Assembly: GCA_006226685.1 (NCBI GenBank)
Contig: SBGG01000040.1
Location: 32,508 to 96,507, forward strand
DNA from: Sphingomonadales bacterium
GTDB taxonomy: Bacteria; Pseudomonadota; Alphaproteobacteria; Sphingomonadales; Sphingomonadaceae
Direction of reading: 5' to 3'
Length of the DNA: 64,000 nt
Below are positions 1-11,170 of the stretch, in pieces. Both the position numbers and the translations under genes were made by a program. Within the stretch, counting starts at the first letter, position 1. Every line of letters starts with the position of its first letter. The notes below the pieces were generated by a model. The model did not search any database. It was not told where the DNA came from and worked only from the letters and a program-made list of their open reading frames with translations.

Positions 1-885
1 GTCGACATTGCCGGTCTGGTGCGTGGCGCGTCCAAGGGCGAAGGGCTGGGCAACCAGTTTCTCGGCAATATCCGCGAGGTGGATGCTATCGTCCATGTGC
101 TGCGCTGTTTCGAGAATGACGACATCCAGCATGTCGACAATCGCGTCGATCCGATCGCCGACGCCGAAACGGTCGAAACCGAACTGATGCTATCCGACCT
201 GGAATCCCTCGAAAAACGGGTTCCGGCGGCCCAGAAAAAGGCCGCACAGGGCGACAAGGAAAGCAAGCTGGTCGCCTCGGTTCTGGGTCGGGCGCTGGAC
301 CTGCTGCGCGACGGCAAGCCCGCCCGGCTGGTCGTTCCAGCCGATGAGGAGGAAGCCCGCGTCTTCAAACAGGCGCAGTTGCTGACGTCCAAGCCTGTCC
401 TCTATGTCTGCAATGTCGAGGAAGAAAATGCCGCGACCGGCAATGATTTTTCGGCCCGTGTGTTCGAAAAGGCAGCGGCCGAAGGCGCGCAGGCCGTCGT
501 CGTTTCGGCGGCGATCGAGGCCGATCTGGTCGGCATGGAAGCGGAGGAACGGCTTGAATTCCTCTCCGAACTCGGCCTGCACGAAACCGGCCTCGCCCGC
601 GTGATCCGCGCAGGTTATGAACTGCTGCACCTCATCACTTTCTTCACCGTCGGCCCGAAAGAGGCCCGTGCCTGGACCGTTCACAAAGGCGCCCATGCCC
701 CGCAAGCGGCAGGCGAAATCCACAGCGATTTCGAAAAGGGGTTCATCCGCGCCGAAACCGTCGCCTATGACGATTATGTCACGCTGGGCGGCGAGGCCAA
801 GGCGCGCGAGGCGGGTAAGCTGCGTGCGGAAGGCAAGGCCTATGTCGTGCAGGATGGCGATGTCATGCACTTCCTGCATAGCTGA
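1..885 (+). CDS. ychF: Redox-regulated ATPase YchF (Obg-like GTPase), 5'-truncated by the window edge
   Basis: VDIAGLVRGASKGEGLGNQFLGNIREVDAIVHVLRCFEND... and C-terminal TGS-like region (HSDFEKGFIRAETVAYDDY). Confidence 0.95.
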   Translation, partial: VDIAGLVRGASKGEGLGNQFLGNIREVDAIVHVLRCFENDDIQHVDNRVDPIADAETVETELMLSDLESLEKRVPAAQKKAAQGDKESKLVASVLGRALDLLRDGKPARLVVPADEEEARVFKQAQLLTSKPVLYVCNVEEENAATGNDFSARVFEKAAAEGAQAVVVSAAIEADLVGMEAEERLEFLSELGLHETGLARVIRAGYELLHLITFFTVGPKEARAWTVHKGAHAPQAAGEIHSDFEKGFIRAETVAYDDYVTLGGEAKAREAGKLRAEGKAYVVQDGDVMHFLHS

Positions 886-921
886 GACACGCGTCACCGC
901 ATCGGCGGAAATGAGGATCAG

Positions 922-1371
922 ATGAGCCTGCGCCCGCAAACCCTGCCAAAGCAACCGACCACGCCCTTCGAACGCATCGGCGGGCGTGAACCGGTGGCCG
1001 GGCTGGTCATGCGCTTTTACGACCTGATGGACCGCGACCCGGCCTTTGCCGAACTACGCGCCATCCATGGCCCCGATCTTGGCGAAATGAAGGAAAAGCT
1101 GACCGATTTCCTCGTCGCCTGGATGGGCGGCCCGCGCGACTGGTTCGACAAGAATCCGGGCGCCTGCATCATGTCGGCGCATGCCGCGATGAAAGGGATA
1201 GACACGCAAACCGCCGATCAGTGGATGGCCTGCATGGAACGCGCCGCCGAGGATATCGCGGCGACCGACCCGGACCTCGCCACTTCGATGCTTACCTCCA
1301 TGCGATCCATGGGCCGCACCATGGCCCGCCGCGCCGGGCAACCGTCGGAAAGCTATGCCGGTAAGCTATGA
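922..1371 (+). CDS. Group II truncated hemoglobin-like protein
   Basis: ORF with FERIGGREPVAGLVMRFYDLMDRDPAF...FLVAWMGGP...HAAMKGIDTQTADQWMACM globin pattern. Confidence 0.85.
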   Translation: MSLRPQTLPKQPTTPFERIGGREPVAGLVMRFYDLMDRDPAFAELRAIHGPDLGEMKEKLTDFLVAWMGGPRDWFDKNPGACIMSAHAAMKGIDTQTADQWMACMERAAEDIAATDPDLATSMLTSMRSMGRTMARRAGQPSESYAGKL

Positions 1372-1418
1372 CTGAACGCTCTTCCCTGCCGGCTGGGGCA
1401 ATGGCATAAGCTGTACCT

Positions 1419-1748
1419 ATGCTGCCCCGCCTGCTCCTTTCGCTGTTGCTCGCCTGCCTCGCTCTTCCGGCGATGACGGCCGCCGCCGGATGCGATCCCG
1501 CGCCGGCCCCGACGAAAGCACAGGCCCATCATGCCATGCACCATGATGAGGCGCCTAATGCTCCGGCCAGCCCGGCCTCCCCTCATCATGACTGCATCGG
1601 TTGCATCGCGCCGATTGCCCGCACCACGTACCGGCCCGAACGGGAACCGATATATGGCGGATCGCCGATCCGTCCGCTGACCGGGATTGACGGCCTTGCC
1701 CGCGCATCCGGTCCGCCGGAGCCACCCCCTCCCCGCCTGCTTGCCTGA
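1419..1748 (+). CDS. Small secreted protein with His/Cys cluster (HHDCIGC), putative metal-binding
   Basis: N-terminal signal peptide, HHAMHHDE and HHDCIGC motifs; directly upstream of the His/Met-rich outer-membrane-type gene. Confidence 0.6.
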   Translation: MLPRLLLSLLLACLALPAMTAAAGCDPAPAPTKAQAHHAMHHDEAPNAPASPASPHHDCIGCIAPIARTTYRPEREPIYGGSPIRPLTGIDGLARASGPPEPPPPRLLA

Positions 1749-1789
1749 AAATCCGACATACGGTTTTTTCAGACAAGGAAATCAAATAG

Positions 1790-3145
1790 ATGAAGATCAT
1801 TATTACCACGCTTGCGAGCCTGCTCGCAGGCAGCGTGAGCCCTACCTTATGGGCGCAGGATCACGATCATGACATGCACCATGAGGGCATGGAAATGCCC
1901 GGCATGATGCCTAAGGACACCGGTGCCGATCACAACAATCACGCCCTCTCTCCCAACTCGCCAATGCATGATTCTTCCTCCCATGCGATGGTCATGAAAG
2001 GAGATACCCCTATCTGGGCCACCGGCTCCGGCACGTCGCGCCTGCCTGGGGCGGAAGGCGGGATGCACGGCCTGCACCTGATGCCCGGTGACGGCTGGAT
2101 GCTGATGGCCCATGGCTGGGTCCGGGCGAGCTACAGCAACTATAGCGGGCCGCGCGGCGACGACATGGCCTATGTCACGTCGATGACGATGCTGAGTGCG
2201 CAAAAGGATATGGGCGGCGCGCGCTTCACCCTCAAATCCATGATGTCGCTCGAACCGCTAATGGATGCGAAAGGCTATCCGGCGCTGTTCGCGACCGGAG
2301 AAACGGCTCATGGGCAACCGCTGGTCGATCGCCAGCATCCGCACGACCTGTTCATGGAACTGGCGGCGCGGCTGGATGTCGATGTCGCCCCCGGCACCGC
2401 GCTGTTCGTCTATGGCGGCCCGGTCGGCGAACCGGCTCTTGGTCCCTCGGTGTTCATGATGCGCGGTTCCGCCCGCGACAACCCCGAACCGCCGATCAGC
2501 CACCACTGGTTCGACAGCACCCACATCACCTATGGCGTGGTGACAGCGGGCATCAGCGCGCCGCACTGGCAACTGGAAGCCTCCGCCTTCCGGGGCGCGG
2601 AACCCGATGAAGAACGCTGGGGCATAGAAACGCCGAAACTCGATAGCTGGTCCGTCCGTGCAAGCTGGAATCCGGCGCCCCACTGGTCGGCGCAGGTCAG
2701 CCATGGCTTTCTGAAACAGCCCGAGGCGACCCATGCAAGCGAGAATGAGCATCGCACCACGGCCAGCGTCCATTATGCGGACGGAAAATTATCGGCCATG
2801 GCCGCCTTTTCCGCCAAGAACCGGGCCCCGGGCAGCACACTGACCGCATGGCTCGCCGAGGCGCAATATGACCTTACGCCCCGGCACGGCCTGTTCGCAC
2901 GGTTCGAAAATGTCGCCAATGCAGAGCTGTTTCCGGATCATGAAGACCCGCTGCACGACCGGGCCTTCCGGATTTCAAAGCTGGAAGGCGGTTATGCCTG
3001 GAACACGCCGATCGGCGGCGGCCCCGTCTATCTGACGCTGGGCGGCAGCGTCTCCGGTTATATCAAGCCGGACGCTCTTGACGCCGTCTATGGCCAGAGC
3101 CCATGGGGATATACGCTTTTTACGCGGCTTTCCCTCGGGCGATAG
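1790..3145 (+). CDS. Secreted His/Met-rich protein with beta-barrel-like body, putative copper-associated outer membrane protein
   Basis: Signal peptide; DHDHDMHHEGMEMPGMM...MHDSSSHAMVM N-terminus; aromatic-rich body ending in a barrel-like LFTRLSLGR. Confidence 0.7.
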   Translation: MKIIITTLASLLAGSVSPTLWAQDHDHDMHHEGMEMPGMMPKDTGADHNNHALSPNSPMHDSSSHAMVMKGDTPIWATGSGTSRLPGAEGGMHGLHLMPGDGWMLMAHGWVRASYSNYSGPRGDDMAYVTSMTMLSAQKDMGGARFTLKSMMSLEPLMDAKGYPALFATGETAHGQPLVDRQHPHDLFMELAARLDVDVAPGTALFVYGGPVGEPALGPSVFMMRGSARDNPEPPISHHWFDSTHITYGVVTAGISAPHWQLEASAFRGAEPDEERWGIETPKLDSWSVRASWNPAPHWSAQVSHGFLKQPEATHASENEHRTTASVHYADGKLSAMAAFSAKNRAPGSTLTAWLAEAQYDLTPRHGLFARFENVANAELFPDHEDPLHDRAFRISKLEGGYAWNTPIGGGPVYLTLGGSVSGYIKPDALDAVYGQSPWGYTLFTRLSLGR

Positions 3146-3152
3146 GAACAGC

Positions 3153-3620
3153 ATGATACGCACATTCGACGATCTGGTGGTGGGTACGGTCGAACGCTTC
3201 GGCCGGTATGAGATGAAGCGGGAGGAGATAATCGCCTTCGCCCGCGATTATGATCCTCAGCCTTTCCACTTGTCGGATGCAGCGGCGGCCCAGTCCCTGT
3301 TCGGGCGGGTCGCCGCAAGCGGCTGGCAAACGGCGGCCGCGACCATGCGCATGGTCGTCGATCACTGGAAGGCCAATGGATATGACAAGGGCAGCCTTGG
3401 AGGCATCGGCACTGATGAACTGCGCTGGCTGAAACCTGTCTATCCGGGTGATATATTGAGCGTCGAAGTCGAGTTGCTGGAAAAAATCCCGTCACGCAGC
3501 AAGCCGGATCGGGGCGTGGTGCGCGCGCGCTGGACCACGCTGAACCAGCATGGGGAGGCCGTGATGACCCAGATTTCCATCGGCATGATGCAACGCCGCA
3601 CAGCCTCCGATCAGGACTGA
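3153..3620 (+). CDS. MaoC-like (hotdog) dehydratase
   Basis: FARDYDPQPFHLSDAAAAQSLFGRVAASGWQTAAATMR motif; ATG start chosen at 3153. Confidence 0.85.
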   Translation: MIRTFDDLVVGTVERFGRYEMKREEIIAFARDYDPQPFHLSDAAAAQSLFGRVAASGWQTAAATMRMVVDHWKANGYDKGSLGGIGTDELRWLKPVYPGDILSVEVELLEKIPSRSKPDRGVVRARWTTLNQHGEAVMTQISIGMMQRRTASDQD

Positions 3621-3703
3621 TCGTCCGCGGCCCCGTGCCGCACACGCTGGAAGTGGTTTCGGAGGGGATCGGAGCTTTTCACCGCAGGCAATTATGGCCC
3701 GTC

Positions 3704-3873
3704 CTAGGGCGGATCGACATTCAGAAGATGACGAGCCGAAAATGGTGATTTTGCGTGATCCGGAGCGAAGCGTACTCAAAGTACGTGAGCACCGGAAGCG
3801 CGCGAAAGCGCCATTTGCAGGCCGCCAGGGCTGGGGCCGAAGGCGACCGGAGGGCAATGTCGATCCGCCCTAG
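3704..3873. mobile_element. MITE-like element, family A copy 1 (170 bp)
   Basis: Perfect 18-bp terminal inverted repeats CTAGGGCGGATCGACATT (3704-3721) / AATGTCGATCCGCCCTAG (3856-3873); TA at both ends; no coding capacity; homologous copies at 19948 and 42524. Confidence 0.85.
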
Positions 3874-4523
3874 CCCTGCAGGCCGCAAATCCAGCGTCCC
3901 GCATAAATACGTTGCCGCTCCTTGCCGACAGTCACCGTCAGGCTGGCAGGGTAAGAGGATTGCTGCCCCACCGGCGTCAGCGATACCCGGCTGGTGAGGC
4001 TGATATCAACCGTCACCCCTTTGCCGACAAGGCTCGTGCCCCCGGCAAGCGCGCCAAATCCACCGGCGGCGGCACTGGCCAGCCGCTCTCTCACGCCCCC
4101 ATTCGCGATCACCGCAATGGCATGGGCACCGGGATCGACATCGGCCTTGGCCACCAGAACAGGCGCGGACGCGGAAGAGGGGATGAACCCGCATCCCATT
4201 TCGCCGGACCGGTGCAATGTGCCCGCCCCGGCAATCGGATCAAGTGCAATATCCTTGCCGATAAAAGCATCCGCATCGCTGCCCCAGCCCGGAGGCTGCT
4301 CGGCAACGAGAGCCGCCTCGACATCCGCACCGGTTCCGGTAACCGCATCCACAGCATTGCGCGCATCGCCCAGCGCATTGACGACCGAGTTCTGCACCAC
4401 GTCGCCGACTTCCATCGCCTCATTGGCTGCGCTGTTCTCATCCGCCTGAATGGCGGATTCCTGCGAGCAGGCGCACAGAATGAGCACGAGGGCGGCAAAC
4501 AGAGGAGGGAAACGAACGGCCAT
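3870..4523 (-). CDS. Hypothetical lipoprotein
   Basis: N-terminal signal with lipobox-like LILCAC; Ala-rich body; stop codon lies inside the family A element end. Confidence 0.75.
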   Translation of the reverse strand: MAVRFPPLFAALVLILCACSQESAIQADENSAANEAMEVGDVVQNSVVNALGDARNAVDAVTGTGADVEAALVAEQPPGWGSDADAFIGKDIALDPIAGAGTLHRSGEMGCGFIPSSASAPVLVAKADVDPGAHAIAVIANGGVRERLASAAAGGFGALAGGTSLVGKGVTVDISLTSRVSLTPVGQQSSYPASLTVTVGKERQRIYAGRWICGLQG

Positions 4524-4583
4524 GCGCGCTTGTTGCCCTGCGCAGGATGAAGCTTCGCTGAACTTAGCGGTTCAATCCACCGC

Positions 4584-6458
4584 TCATTTGCGCCCGAACA
4601 ACTTTTCTATGTCGCCATGGGCCAGCTTCACCCAGGTTGGCCTGCCATGGTTGCACTGGCCGCTATGCGGGGTCACCTCCATCTCGCGCAGCAACGCATT
4701 CATTTCCGCTACCGAAAGCACCCGTCCGGCGCGCACCGAACCGTGACAGGCCATGGTGGCGGCGACATGATCCAGCCGTTCTTTCAGCGACAAGGCCTCG
4801 TCCGCCTCGGCCAGATCGTCGGCGAGATCGCGGACCAACCCCTCTGCATCGCCATTACCCAATAAAGCCGGAGTAGCCCGCACCAACATCGCCGACGGGC
4901 CGAAACGCTCCAGCTCCAGCCCGAATTCGCGCAACTCCCCGATACGCGTCTCCAGACGATCGCAGGCCGGTTCATCCAGTTCCACCACCACCGGCAGCAG
5001 CAAGGCCTGAGAGGCGACCCCCGCCCCGTCCAGCCCTCGACGCATCCGCTCCAGTACCAATCGCTCATGCGCGGCATGTTGATCGACGATGACAAGGCCG
5101 TCTTCCGCCTCGGCGACAATATAGGTTTTTGCCACCTGTCCGCGCGCAACCCCCAGGGGAAAATGCGCAACTTCGGGAGGTGCCTGATAGGCAACCTCCG
5201 CCCGCGCCGCGGGGACCAGAGAAGGCATTCCTTCTGCCGAAGCAATAGGACCGGCCGCCGGAGCGGAATGGAAAGTCCGCGTGGCATCGCTCACCGCCGG
5301 CCATGCCGCCGGATTGGATAGGCCGGCCCTTGCCTCGCCGTCCACATTCCCCTGCACGCCCGGCACAAAATCGAAAATCGGCGTCCGGCCGATCGGCGTG
5401 GGCGAAATGGGAGGAGCCATGGGCTCCGTCCGCCATGCCCCCATAGAGGCGGCATCTGGCCGCTGAGCCGAACGAAAACCGGCATCGTCAAGCGCACGAC
5501 GAAGCCCGTTCACCAACATGCCCCGAACCAGTGCCGGATCGCGGAAGCGCACCTCCGTCTTGGCCGGGTGGACATTCACATCGACCTCGCCCGGCGGCAC
5601 TTCGAGGAACAAAGCCAGCACCGGATGCCGGTCGCGCGCCAGCAGGTCCGCATAGGCGGCGCGGACCGCCCCCACCAGCAACCGGTCCCGCACAGGACGA
5701 CCATTGACGAACAGGTAGAAATGATCGGCCACGCCGCGGTTGAAAGTCGGCAGGCTCGCGACCCCGGCAAGGCGCAATCCCTCCCGTTCCAGCGACACGA
5801 TCACATGATTGTCGGCCAGCGCCCGGTCGATCAGCGCGGCGACGCGTTCCTCCCGCCCTTCCCCTCCCTGAAGGCCGAGCGTGCGCCGCCCGTCATGCTC
5901 CAGCGTGAAAGCGATTTCGGGATGGGCCATCGCTAGCCGCCGCACCACATCGAGCGCGGCCGCATATTCCGACCGGGGGCTGCGCAGGAACTTGCGGCGC
6001 GCGGGCACGCGCCCGAACAGATTCTCGACCCGGATGCTGGTGCCCGGCGGCATCGCGTGCGGCCCCTCGCCCTCAACCCGGCCATTATCGACCACCCGGC
6101 GCCATCCGTCACCGCCCCGCACGCGGCTTTCCATCGTCAACCGCGCAACGCTGGCGATAGAGGGCAACGCCTCGCCGCGAAAGCCGAGCGTTTCGACCGC
6201 CTCGATCCGCTCATCGGGCAGCTTCGATGTCGCATGACGTTCAAGCGCAAGCGCCATTTCGTCGGGCACCATGCCGCACCCGTCGTCAATCACCTCGATT
6301 CGGTCGAGACCGCCGCTCGCCAGCCGGATGGTGATCCTTTCCGCCCCGGCATCGATGGCGTTTTCGACCAGTTCCTTGAGGGCACTGGCGGGTCTTTCCA
6401 CCACTTCACCGGCGGCGATGCGGTTGATAAGATGTTCGGGCAGACGGCGTATTGACAT
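4584..6458 (-). CDS. mutL: DNA mismatch repair endonuclease MutL
   Basis: MSIRRLPEHLINRIAAGEVVERPASALKELVENAIDAGA, GFRGEALPSIASV, and C-terminal ACHGSVRAGRVLS...CNHGRPTWV. Confidence 0.97.
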   Translation of the reverse strand: MSIRRLPEHLINRIAAGEVVERPASALKELVENAIDAGAERITIRLASGGLDRIEVIDDGCGMVPDEMALALERHATSKLPDERIEAVETLGFRGEALPSIASVARLTMESRVRGGDGWRRVVDNGRVEGEGPHAMPPGTSIRVENLFGRVPARRKFLRSPRSEYAAALDVVRRLAMAHPEIAFTLEHDGRRTLGLQGGEGREERVAALIDRALADNHVIVSLEREGLRLAGVASLPTFNRGVADHFYLFVNGRPVRDRLLVGAVRAAYADLLARDRHPVLALFLEVPPGEVDVNVHPAKTEVRFRDPALVRGMLVNGLRRALDDAGFRSAQRPDAASMGAWRTEPMAPPISPTPIGRTPIFDFVPGVQGNVDGEARAGLSNPAAWPAVSDATRTFHSAPAAGPIASAEGMPSLVPAARAEVAYQAPPEVAHFPLGVARGQVAKTYIVAEAEDGLVIVDQHAAHERLVLERMRRGLDGAGVASQALLLPVVVELDEPACDRLETRIGELREFGLELERFGPSAMLVRATPALLGNGDAEGLVRDLADDLAEADEALSLKERLDHVAATMACHGSVRAGRVLSVAEMNALLREMEVTPHSGQCNHGRPTWVKLAHGDIEKLFGRK

Positions 6459-6543
6459 ATGCACCTGACTAGCCCAAGCGGTCGCTTTCCGCGAGCCGCG
6501 ACCGGACAATTTTTTTCCGCGAACCCGATTGTCCGTTCGGTGA

Positions 6544-7656
<1,113 letters not shown>

Positions 7657-7680
7657 CGCCGATGAAGGAGAGCTTCTGCG

Positions 7681-8583
7681 ATGGCGCGATCCTCCAGTCG
7701 CCGTCCCGGAATCAATCGACGGGCACAATATAGCCTGTTCGTCAGCTATGTGATCGCCATTGCCGGGGCCGTTACCGGTCTGCTCGCCTTGTTGCTGGCG
7801 AAGGCGGATCCGGCGGGCTTTGCAGTGCTGCGCGCGGCGGCGAGCGAGACCACCCGACCGGTTGCCGCGACGCTCAGTTCGATGGTGAGCGGTATCGGAT
7901 CGATCGACGAGCATTTCGTCGCCTATATCAACGCCGGATCGCAAAATGCGGCGCTGCGCCGTCAGGTTGAGGCGAACCGGGTGCGCGTGATCGAGGCGCA
8001 GGCGATAGAGCAGGAAAATATCCGCCTCAAGAAGCTGCTGAAGCTCACCGAATCGACGGATGCCGAAGTCGCGACGGCACGCCTCATCAGTTCCTCCTCG
8101 ACTATCAGCCGCCGGATCGCGCGGATCAACGCGGGCAGCCTGCAGGGGGTCGCGACCGGCATGCCGGTCCGCGCGCCCGAAGGGCTGATCGGCCGTGTCC
8201 TTCTTGTCGGCCCCAACAGCGCGGACGTGCTGCTGCTGACCGACAGCCAGAATATCGTTCCGGTACGCCGCGCAAGCGACAATGCGGGGGGCATTTCGAC
8301 CGGACGCGATGACGGCACGATCGAAATCAGGCCGCTCAGCGCCGGCGCCAACCCCTTTCATCCGGGTGACATCATGGTCACGACGGGGACCGGCGGCCTT
8401 TACAGCCCCAATATCCCCGTCGCCGTCGTCGTCGCCCTGCGGAACGGCACGGCGATTGGCGTACCGCTCGCCAGCCCGGCCCGGGTGGAGGCGGTAATGA
8501 TCGAACGCCCCTATGACGCCAATATCCCGCCGCCGCCTGGCGCGCCGGAGGAAGGCGACAATGGCGAGAAGCAAGGCCAATGA
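7681..8583 (+). CDS. mreC: Rod shape-determining protein MreC
   Basis: Position after mreB; coiled-coil plus RISSSSTISRRIARINAGSLQGVATGMPV...GLIGRV. Confidence 0.93.
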   Translation: MARSSSRRPGINRRAQYSLFVSYVIAIAGAVTGLLALLLAKADPAGFAVLRAAASETTRPVAATLSSMVSGIGSIDEHFVAYINAGSQNAALRRQVEANRVRVIEAQAIEQENIRLKKLLKLTESTDAEVATARLISSSSTISRRIARINAGSLQGVATGMPVRAPEGLIGRVLLVGPNSADVLLLTDSQNIVPVRRASDNAGGISTGRDDGTIEIRPLSAGANPFHPGDIMVTTGTGGLYSPNIPVAVVVALRNGTAIGVPLASPARVEAVMIERPYDANIPPPPGAPEEGDNGEKQGQ

Positions 8584-9110
8584 CCGGAGAACCGATGAAC
8601 GGCCCGGTTCCGCGCCTCGGGCGCACGCCATCGCGCTGGCGCGTGCAGGCAACCCCTATAATATGCGTGATGGCGGGATCGACCATCCCGGCCCTGTTGC
8701 CCATCATCTCCCAATCGCCGACCCTGCCGCCGTTCGGCCTCCTCATCCTGATCGGCTGGCGATTGCTGCATCATGAAATATGGCCGCTATGGATCGGCGC
8801 GCCGCTAGGCGCCTTTGACGACCTGATGAGCGGCCACCCCTTCGGCACCGCCATATTGCTCTGGTCGCTGGTAATGATGCTGATCGAAATGGCAGATTCC
8901 CGCCTGTTCTGGCGCGATTACTGGCATGACTGGCTGATCGCGATCCTCGCCTGCGCCCTGTTTCTGGGTGGAAGCCTTCTCATCACATGGGCATCGGGCA
9001 GCAAGACACCGCTGCTTCTCGTCCTTCCGCAATTGCTCTGGTCTGCATTGCTCTATCCGCTTATTGTGCGCATCATCGCCGCTGTGGACCGATGGCGCAT
9101 GATGGCATGA
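8580..9110 (+). CDS. mreD: Rod shape-determining protein MreD
   Basis: Polytopic membrane ORF overlapping the mreC stop; synteny. Start may be an internal ATG. Confidence 0.85.
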   Translation: MTGEPMNGPVPRLGRTPSRWRVQATPIICVMAGSTIPALLPIISQSPTLPPFGLLILIGWRLLHHEIWPLWIGAPLGAFDDLMSGHPFGTAILLWSLVMMLIEMADSRLFWRDYWHDWLIAILACALFLGGSLLITWASGSKTPLLLVLPQLLWSALLYPLIVRIIAAVDRWRMMA

Positions 9111-11170
9111 AATTTCCGAAACTGACCCCCAAACATGTTACCGAAGCCAGCCTGTCCTTTACCTTCACGCGCCGCGCGATGGTATTGGGCGCGTTTCAGG
9201 GCGGAATCGGTGCGCTGCTCGCCGGGAGGATGGCGTGGATCAGCGTCGCCGAGAACGAAAAATATGTGCTCGCTTCGGAAAGCAACCGGGTCAACCTCAC
9301 CCTGGTGCCGCCTCGCCGCGGCTGGATCATCGACCGGCACGGCAAGCCACTGGCGAAAAATCGCACCGATTTCCGCGTCGATATCATTCCCGATCGCCTG
9401 AAGAACAAGGAGGCGGTGATCGACACGCTGGCCCGCTTGCTGGCGCTGGAGCCGGAAGATGTCGAACGCATCCGCGAAGATCTCGACAAGGCTGCCGGTT
9501 TCCAGCCGGTACAGGTCTCCGACAAGCTGAGCTATGACCAGTTCGCGGCCGTGTCCGTCCGGCTTCCCGACCTGCCCGGTGTAGCCCCCGCTCAGGGTTT
9601 TTCGCGGGACTATCCCGCCGGTCCGACGGTCGGTCATCTGCTCGGCTATGTCGGTGTCGCCTCGGCCAAGGATTATGAGGAACGCCGCGATCCACTGCTC
9701 ATCACGCCGGGGTTCAAGATCGGCAAGGACGGGCTGGAACGCGCCTTCGAAAACCAGCTTACCGGAAAGCCCGGGGCCAAGCGGGTCGAGGTAACGGCGC
9801 GCGGCAAGATCGTGCGGGAATTGACGACGCGCCCCGACACGCCCGGCAAGACCATCCGGCTCAGCATCGACGCGGGGCTGCAGGATTATGCCGGGCGGCG
9901 GTTGGGCACGCAGAGCGGATCGGTGGTGGTGATGGACTGCCAGACCGGCGACCTGCTGGCGATGGCATCGATGCCGAGCTTCGATCCCAACAGCTTCTCC
10001 GATGGGATCAGCCATCTTGAATGGGACATGCTCAGCCAGGACGATCATGTCCCGCTGCGCAACAAGACTCTGCAAGGCCTTTACCCGCCCGGCTCCACGG
10101 TAAAGCCAATGGCCGCGCTATCCTTTCTGGAGGCCGGGCTCAGCCCGCATGACACCGTTCATTGCGGCGGCGCGATCCGGGTCGGTAACGGCCTCTTCCA
10201 CTGCTGGAAACGCGGCGGCCATGGTGCGGTCGACATGCGCCGGGGCATCGCCCAGAGTTGCGACATCTATTTTTATGTGATCGCGCAGCGTCTCGGCATG
10301 CAGGTGATCGCCGACATGGCGCGCCGCCTCGGGCTGGGTCAGAAATTCCCGTTACCCTATCCCAGCCAGAGCTATGGCACCGTGCCCGACGCGGCATGGA
10401 AGCTGAAGAAATATGGCAAGGACTGGCAGATTTACGATACGGTGAACGCCACCATCGGACAGGGCTATATGCTGGTCAACCCGACCCAGATGGCGGTGAT
10501 GGCGGCGCGTATCGCATCGGGCAAGATGCTGATGCCCACCCTGTTGTTCGATCCGAAACGCCCTGCCCCGGCCACGCTCGGCGTGGCACAGGACCATCTC
10601 GACGTGATCCATGAGGCGATGCGCGACGTGGTGAACGGCGGCGGCACCGGCGGCGCGGCACGCCTGCCGATTCCCGACATATTGATGGCGGGCAAGACCG
10701 GCACCGCACAGGTGCGGCGCATCACCATGGCCGAACGGCGCGGCGGCGTGCGCGGCAATGCCTCGCTTCCGTTCAAACTGCGCGACCATGCATTGTTTCA
10801 GGGTTTCGCGCCCTATGACAATCCACGCTATGCGATCGCAACGATCATCGAACATGGCGGCCATATTAACCGGATCGAAGACGCGCCGATGATTTCCAGC
10901 GATGTCATCAGCTATCTTTATGATCCGGTGAAAGCGATGGAACGGCTGGAAAAATATGAGGCCGGATGGGGCGGCTCGCCGGAGGCGCGGCTGAAAACGC
11001 AAATGGCCGCCTTTCGCGTTTCGAAAGGACTGGCCGAAGCGCCTCCCCCGGCCGACAATGCCAGCAATGCCAGCAATGCCGCTACCGGCAATATAACGGC
11101 AAACTCCGACACGCCGCCGGACGATGCTGCGGGCGGGGCCGCCAACGGAACAGGGGATGTCGCGGAATGA
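9107..11170 (+). CDS. mrdA: Penicillin-binding protein 2
   Basis: PPRRGWIIDRHGKPLAKN, LYPPGSTVKPMAALSFLEAG (SxxK), AGKTGTAQV (KTG); ATG at 9107 overlaps the mreD stop. Confidence 0.96.
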   Translation: MKFPKLTPKHVTEASLSFTFTRRAMVLGAFQGGIGALLAGRMAWISVAENEKYVLASESNRVNLTLVPPRRGWIIDRHGKPLAKNRTDFRVDIIPDRLKNKEAVIDTLARLLALEPEDVERIREDLDKAAGFQPVQVSDKLSYDQFAAVSVRLPDLPGVAPAQGFSRDYPAGPTVGHLLGYVGVASAKDYEERRDPLLITPGFKIGKDGLERAFENQLTGKPGAKRVEVTARGKIVRELTTRPDTPGKTIRLSIDAGLQDYAGRRLGTQSGSVVVMDCQTGDLLAMASMPSFDPNSFSDGISHLEWDMLSQDDHVPLRNKTLQGLYPPGSTVKPMAALSFLEAGLSPHDTVHCGGAIRVGNGLFHCWKRGGHGAVDMRRGIAQSCDIYFYVIAQRLGMQVIADMARRLGLGQKFPLPYPSQSYGTVPDAAWKLKKYGKDWQIYDTVNATIGQGYMLVNPTQMAVMAARIASGKMLMPTLLFDPKRPAPATLGVAQDHLDVIHEAMRDVVNGGGTGGAARLPIPDILMAGKTGTAQVRRITMAERRGGVRGNASLPFKLRDHALFQGFAPYDNPRYAIATIIEHGGHINRIEDAPMISSDVISYLYDPVKAMERLEKYEAGWGGSPEARLKTQMAAFRVSKGLAEAPPPADNASNASNAATGNITANSDTPPDDAAGGAANGTGDVAE

